A stretch of 64,000 nt of DNA from assembly GCF_000271305.1 (NCBI RefSeq), contig NZ_AKGD01000001.1, positions 2,405,501 through 2,469,500 of the forward strand, read 5' to 3'. Positions within the stretch are counted from its first letter, which is position 1; every line of letters begins with the position of its first letter. The DNA comes from Hydrocarboniphaga effusa AP103. Its GTDB lineage: Bacteria; Pseudomonadota; Gammaproteobacteria; Nevskiales; Nevskiaceae. The translations under genes were made by a program, and so were the position numbers. The notes below the pieces were generated by a model. That model saw nothing but the letters and a program-made list of their open reading frames with translations. It did not search any database and was not told the DNA's origin. This document shows positions 62,374 through 64,000 of the stretch, in pieces.

Positions 62374-64000
62374 TCAGATGCTTTGTCGGCTGCGGTGTAG
62401 GCCTGCCGGGGATCGTTAGCTGCTGGATAGGCCGCTTTGAGCTGGCCGGCTTTCACCATGGGATTGAGCGTGCGTTTACGGAGGTCGTCCGGGTCGCGGC
62501 TCAGTAGTTGAGCAAGCACACGTGTGCCCAGATATTGGCCACGGCACAATGCTAGGACCGCGCCCTGAAGAACTTCTTTCCTGGCGTGACGATTGGAACT
62601 AACAGGCAAAGCCAGGTCGCTCAACCGAGCCTGCTCGCTGGGAGCGATCGATGACCAATCCAAGATTGGCGCGTCGGGTTTGCTAGAAGCTTCGTCGACA
62701 CGCTCCTGTGATTCGGTGCTGAGCTCCGGTGTGTTTGCATGCAGCTCCGGTGTGTTTGCATGCAGCTCCGGTGTGTTTGCATGCAGCTCCGGTGGTTTTG
62801 CATGCAGCTCCGGTGATTCGGGCCGGCTACCTGTCGTCTCGAAGAGCCCTTTGGGTTCCCGCTCTTGCCATGGCAGACAGTAGACCGTCCCTCGCCCGGC
62901 GCCGTAGGAAACCAGCATTTCATTCCGGACCAGACCGGCCAGCATCTTGGTGATATCGGTCGGGTGCTCTGTCGACATCTCTCGTAGGCGGGCATGCGAG
63001 ACCACGCCCTCGCTCTGTGCTGTGACTAGCGCTAACCGGGCTAGCTCTGGCAATGCCCAGAACTGATCCCCTAAGTGCGAAACGATTTCCGCCACTGCCT
63101 GTTCCGGCACCAGGCTGCTCATGCGCAATTCCATGAGCGTCTGTTCCGGTTCGGCAAGCTCATACAAGATCGGCCGGCTCCAGTGCTGCCCGGCCCAGTT
63201 GCTGTAGATCTTCGGTAGACCAGACCCTGCATGGTCGCCGTAGCCTACTTGCTGGAACATGGTCTGTAAGCGTCGATTGCGGCAGTCACTGTTTCCGCCA
63301 TGCACTGCAATCTCGGGTGGAATCCTCATGCGCCCCGGATTGCGAAAACCGAACATGTCCGGCCGTTTGACCACCATGACTGATACTCGACCAGTATAGT
63401 CCGCGTGGATCAGCGTATTGACCAATGCCTCGCGCAAGGCTTCATGCACTGGAGAATCGTCGATGCGTTGTCCTTCCTTGAGCTGAAACGGTACTTTCAG
63501 GTCGGCGGTGAGCTTCTGGTACACGCGTCGGAAAAAGTCGTACAAGTTTCCGGACCAGCTACCGTCCGGCACAAGGCGGTCCACCCAGCGCTTTTCGGTT
63601 CGTGCCTCCGGACGTTCCTGATAGTCCACCATGTAGTAGGGCAGTGCATCGCGCACGACTTCGGCCCGACCGAACATCAATAGACCGGCGATACGCAACC
63701 CGCCATGCCCTTTTTCACGGTCCGTGCCATAGGCGCCGATTCTCTCAAGGAACACTTCTACCGGAAGGTCGGACCACACATGGCCCGGCTTCACTGCGGA
63801 GAAACGATTGCGGTATGCGGCAACCGTCTCCATGTCGAGATCATTGAAACCGAAGTTTTTAAGAACCCGGTCGTCGCGTGAATCCTCCACCCGCTCGGCC
63901 AGTATGCGGCGCACGGTTTCGTCATCGGCTTGATAATCACCCTCATGACGGCGCAGATAAGTTCCACCGAAGGGGTTGCCGCCGATGTGGACCGGCTTGT
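62370..64000 (-). CDS. ATP-binding (AlbA_2/HATPase_c_4) putative transcriptional regulator, partial at the right edge
   Basis: Runs off the window; about 543 codons are visible, lacking the N-terminus. HGGNPFGGTYLRRHEGDY-like opening, then a GHKL-type ATPase part (EALREALVNTLIHADYTGR N-box; NPGRMRIPPE and GYGDHAGSGLPKIY), a winged-helix region (VVSHARLREMSTEHPTDITKMLAGLVRNEML), a variable linker built from 7-residue repeats, and a C-terminal helical domain. Relatives are common in type I restriction-modification operons. It overlaps hsdM by 4 bp, so they form one operon. Confidence 0.85.
   Translation of the reverse strand, partial: KPVHIGGNPFGGTYLRRHEGDYQADDETVRRILAERVEDSRDDRVLKNFGFNDLDMETVAAYRNRFSAVKPGHVWSDLPVEVFLERIGAYGTDREKGHGGLRIAGLLMFGRAEVVRDALPYYMVDYQERPEARTEKRWVDRLVPDGSWSGNLYDFFRRVYQKLTADLKVPFQLKEGQRIDDSPVHEALREALVNTLIHADYTGRVSVMVVKRPDMFGFRNPGRMRIPPEIAVHGGNSDCRNRRLQTMFQQVGYGDHAGSGLPKIYSNWAGQHWSRPILYELAEPEQTLMELRMSSLVPEQAVAEIVSHLGDQFWALPELARLALVTAQSEGVVSHARLREMSTEHPTDITKMLAGLVRNEMLVSYGAGRGTVYCLPWQEREPKGLFETTGSRPESPELHAKPPELHANTPELHANTPELHANTPELSTESQERVDEASSKPDAPILDWSSIAPSEQARLSDLALPVSSNRHARKEVLQGAVLALCRGQYLGTRVLAQLLSRDPDDLRKRTLNPMVKAGQLKAAYPAANDPRQAYTAADKASE
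62722..62821. repeat. 21-bp tandem repeat coding for ELHANTP units
   Basis: Three identical 21-bp units (62722-62742, 62743-62763, 62764-62784), a fourth diverged unit (62785-62805) and a partial fifth lie inside the linker of the ATPase regulator. The unit length is seven codons, so changes in copy number keep the frame. Confidence 0.9.

Noticed and set aside
62722-62821. Short repeats considered as a CRISPR array
   Set aside because: Units are 21 bp, directly adjacent without spacers, and code for a heptapeptide repeat inside an open frame.
60859-64000. Right-edge genes considered as a BREX, DISARM or other new defence system
   Set aside because: Only hsdM and a GHKL-type regulator are visible, which fits an ordinary type I restriction-modification operon; nothing diagnostic of another system is in view.

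Overview
The window is GC-rich, densely coded chromosomal DNA from a proteobacterium. Homodimeric pyruvate dehydrogenase E1 with a two-lipoyl E2, a poxvirus-type topoisomerase IB, a LexA of non-enteric type, CsrA, secreted M13 and M28 peptidases and dispersed palindromic repeats fit a Xanthomonadales/Nevskiales-like gammaproteobacterium best. This placement is an inference. There are no rRNA or tRNA genes, phage genes, insertion sequences or CRISPR arrays.

Layout. 0.1-2.4 kb: lexA, an LpxO-like hydroxylase and a TetR regulator. 2.6-11.6 kb: a long operon divergent from tetR, holding an RND efflux pump (periplasmic adaptor, permease, outer-membrane factor) interleaved with a short-chain dehydrogenase, an ene-reductase and a YfcG-type glutathione transferase; it looks like an electrophile-detoxification cassette. 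11.7-25 kb: topoisomerase IB, a GGDEF-EAL protein, a secreted chitinase with Calx-beta repeats, an amidotransferase, msrB, a YhhN-like membrane protein, an M13 peptidase, a TonB receptor and a nitroreductase. 25.1-32.3 kb: two tandem outer-membrane proteins, then a divergent pair made of a Calx-beta/beta-barrel surface protein and a membrane-spanning protein that joins a DNA-binding winged helix, a Ser/Thr kinase and TPRs. 32.4-44 kb: rmuC, a decapitated SDR pseudogene, a LysR regulator, aceE-aceF and pyruvate carboxylase. 44-52.4 kb: small enzymes, secreted hydrolases, a Baeyer-Villiger-type monooxygenase, csrA and rarD. 52.4-60.8 kb: an ATP-dependent DNA ligase, an ECF sigma factor, a second surface protein of the same architecture and a second (frameshifted) membrane Ser/Thr kinase with TPRs. 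60.9-64 kb: a type I DNA methyltransferase and a partial ATPase regulator, the edge of a restriction-modification island.

The most novel-looking theme occurs twice. Each copy pairs a membrane Ser/Thr kinase carrying TPRs with a very unusual secreted protein: signal peptide, passenger, Calx-beta repeat(s), a GlyGly-CTERM-like glycine/transmembrane/arginine segment, a second signal-peptide-like segment, and a C-terminal outer-membrane barrel. One copy is coupled to a PhoB-like winged helix fused to the kinase, with matching 11-bp-phased direct repeats in the shared promoter. The other lies beside an ECF sigma factor of the type associated with kinases.

Other observations: palindromic repeat elements inserted in frame inside the ligase gene and inside the N-terminal region of the second surface protein; hairpins presenting GGA in the csrA leader and over the ribosome-binding site of a nearby secreted-protein gene; and clear operators in front of lexA, the efflux operon and the monooxygenase.
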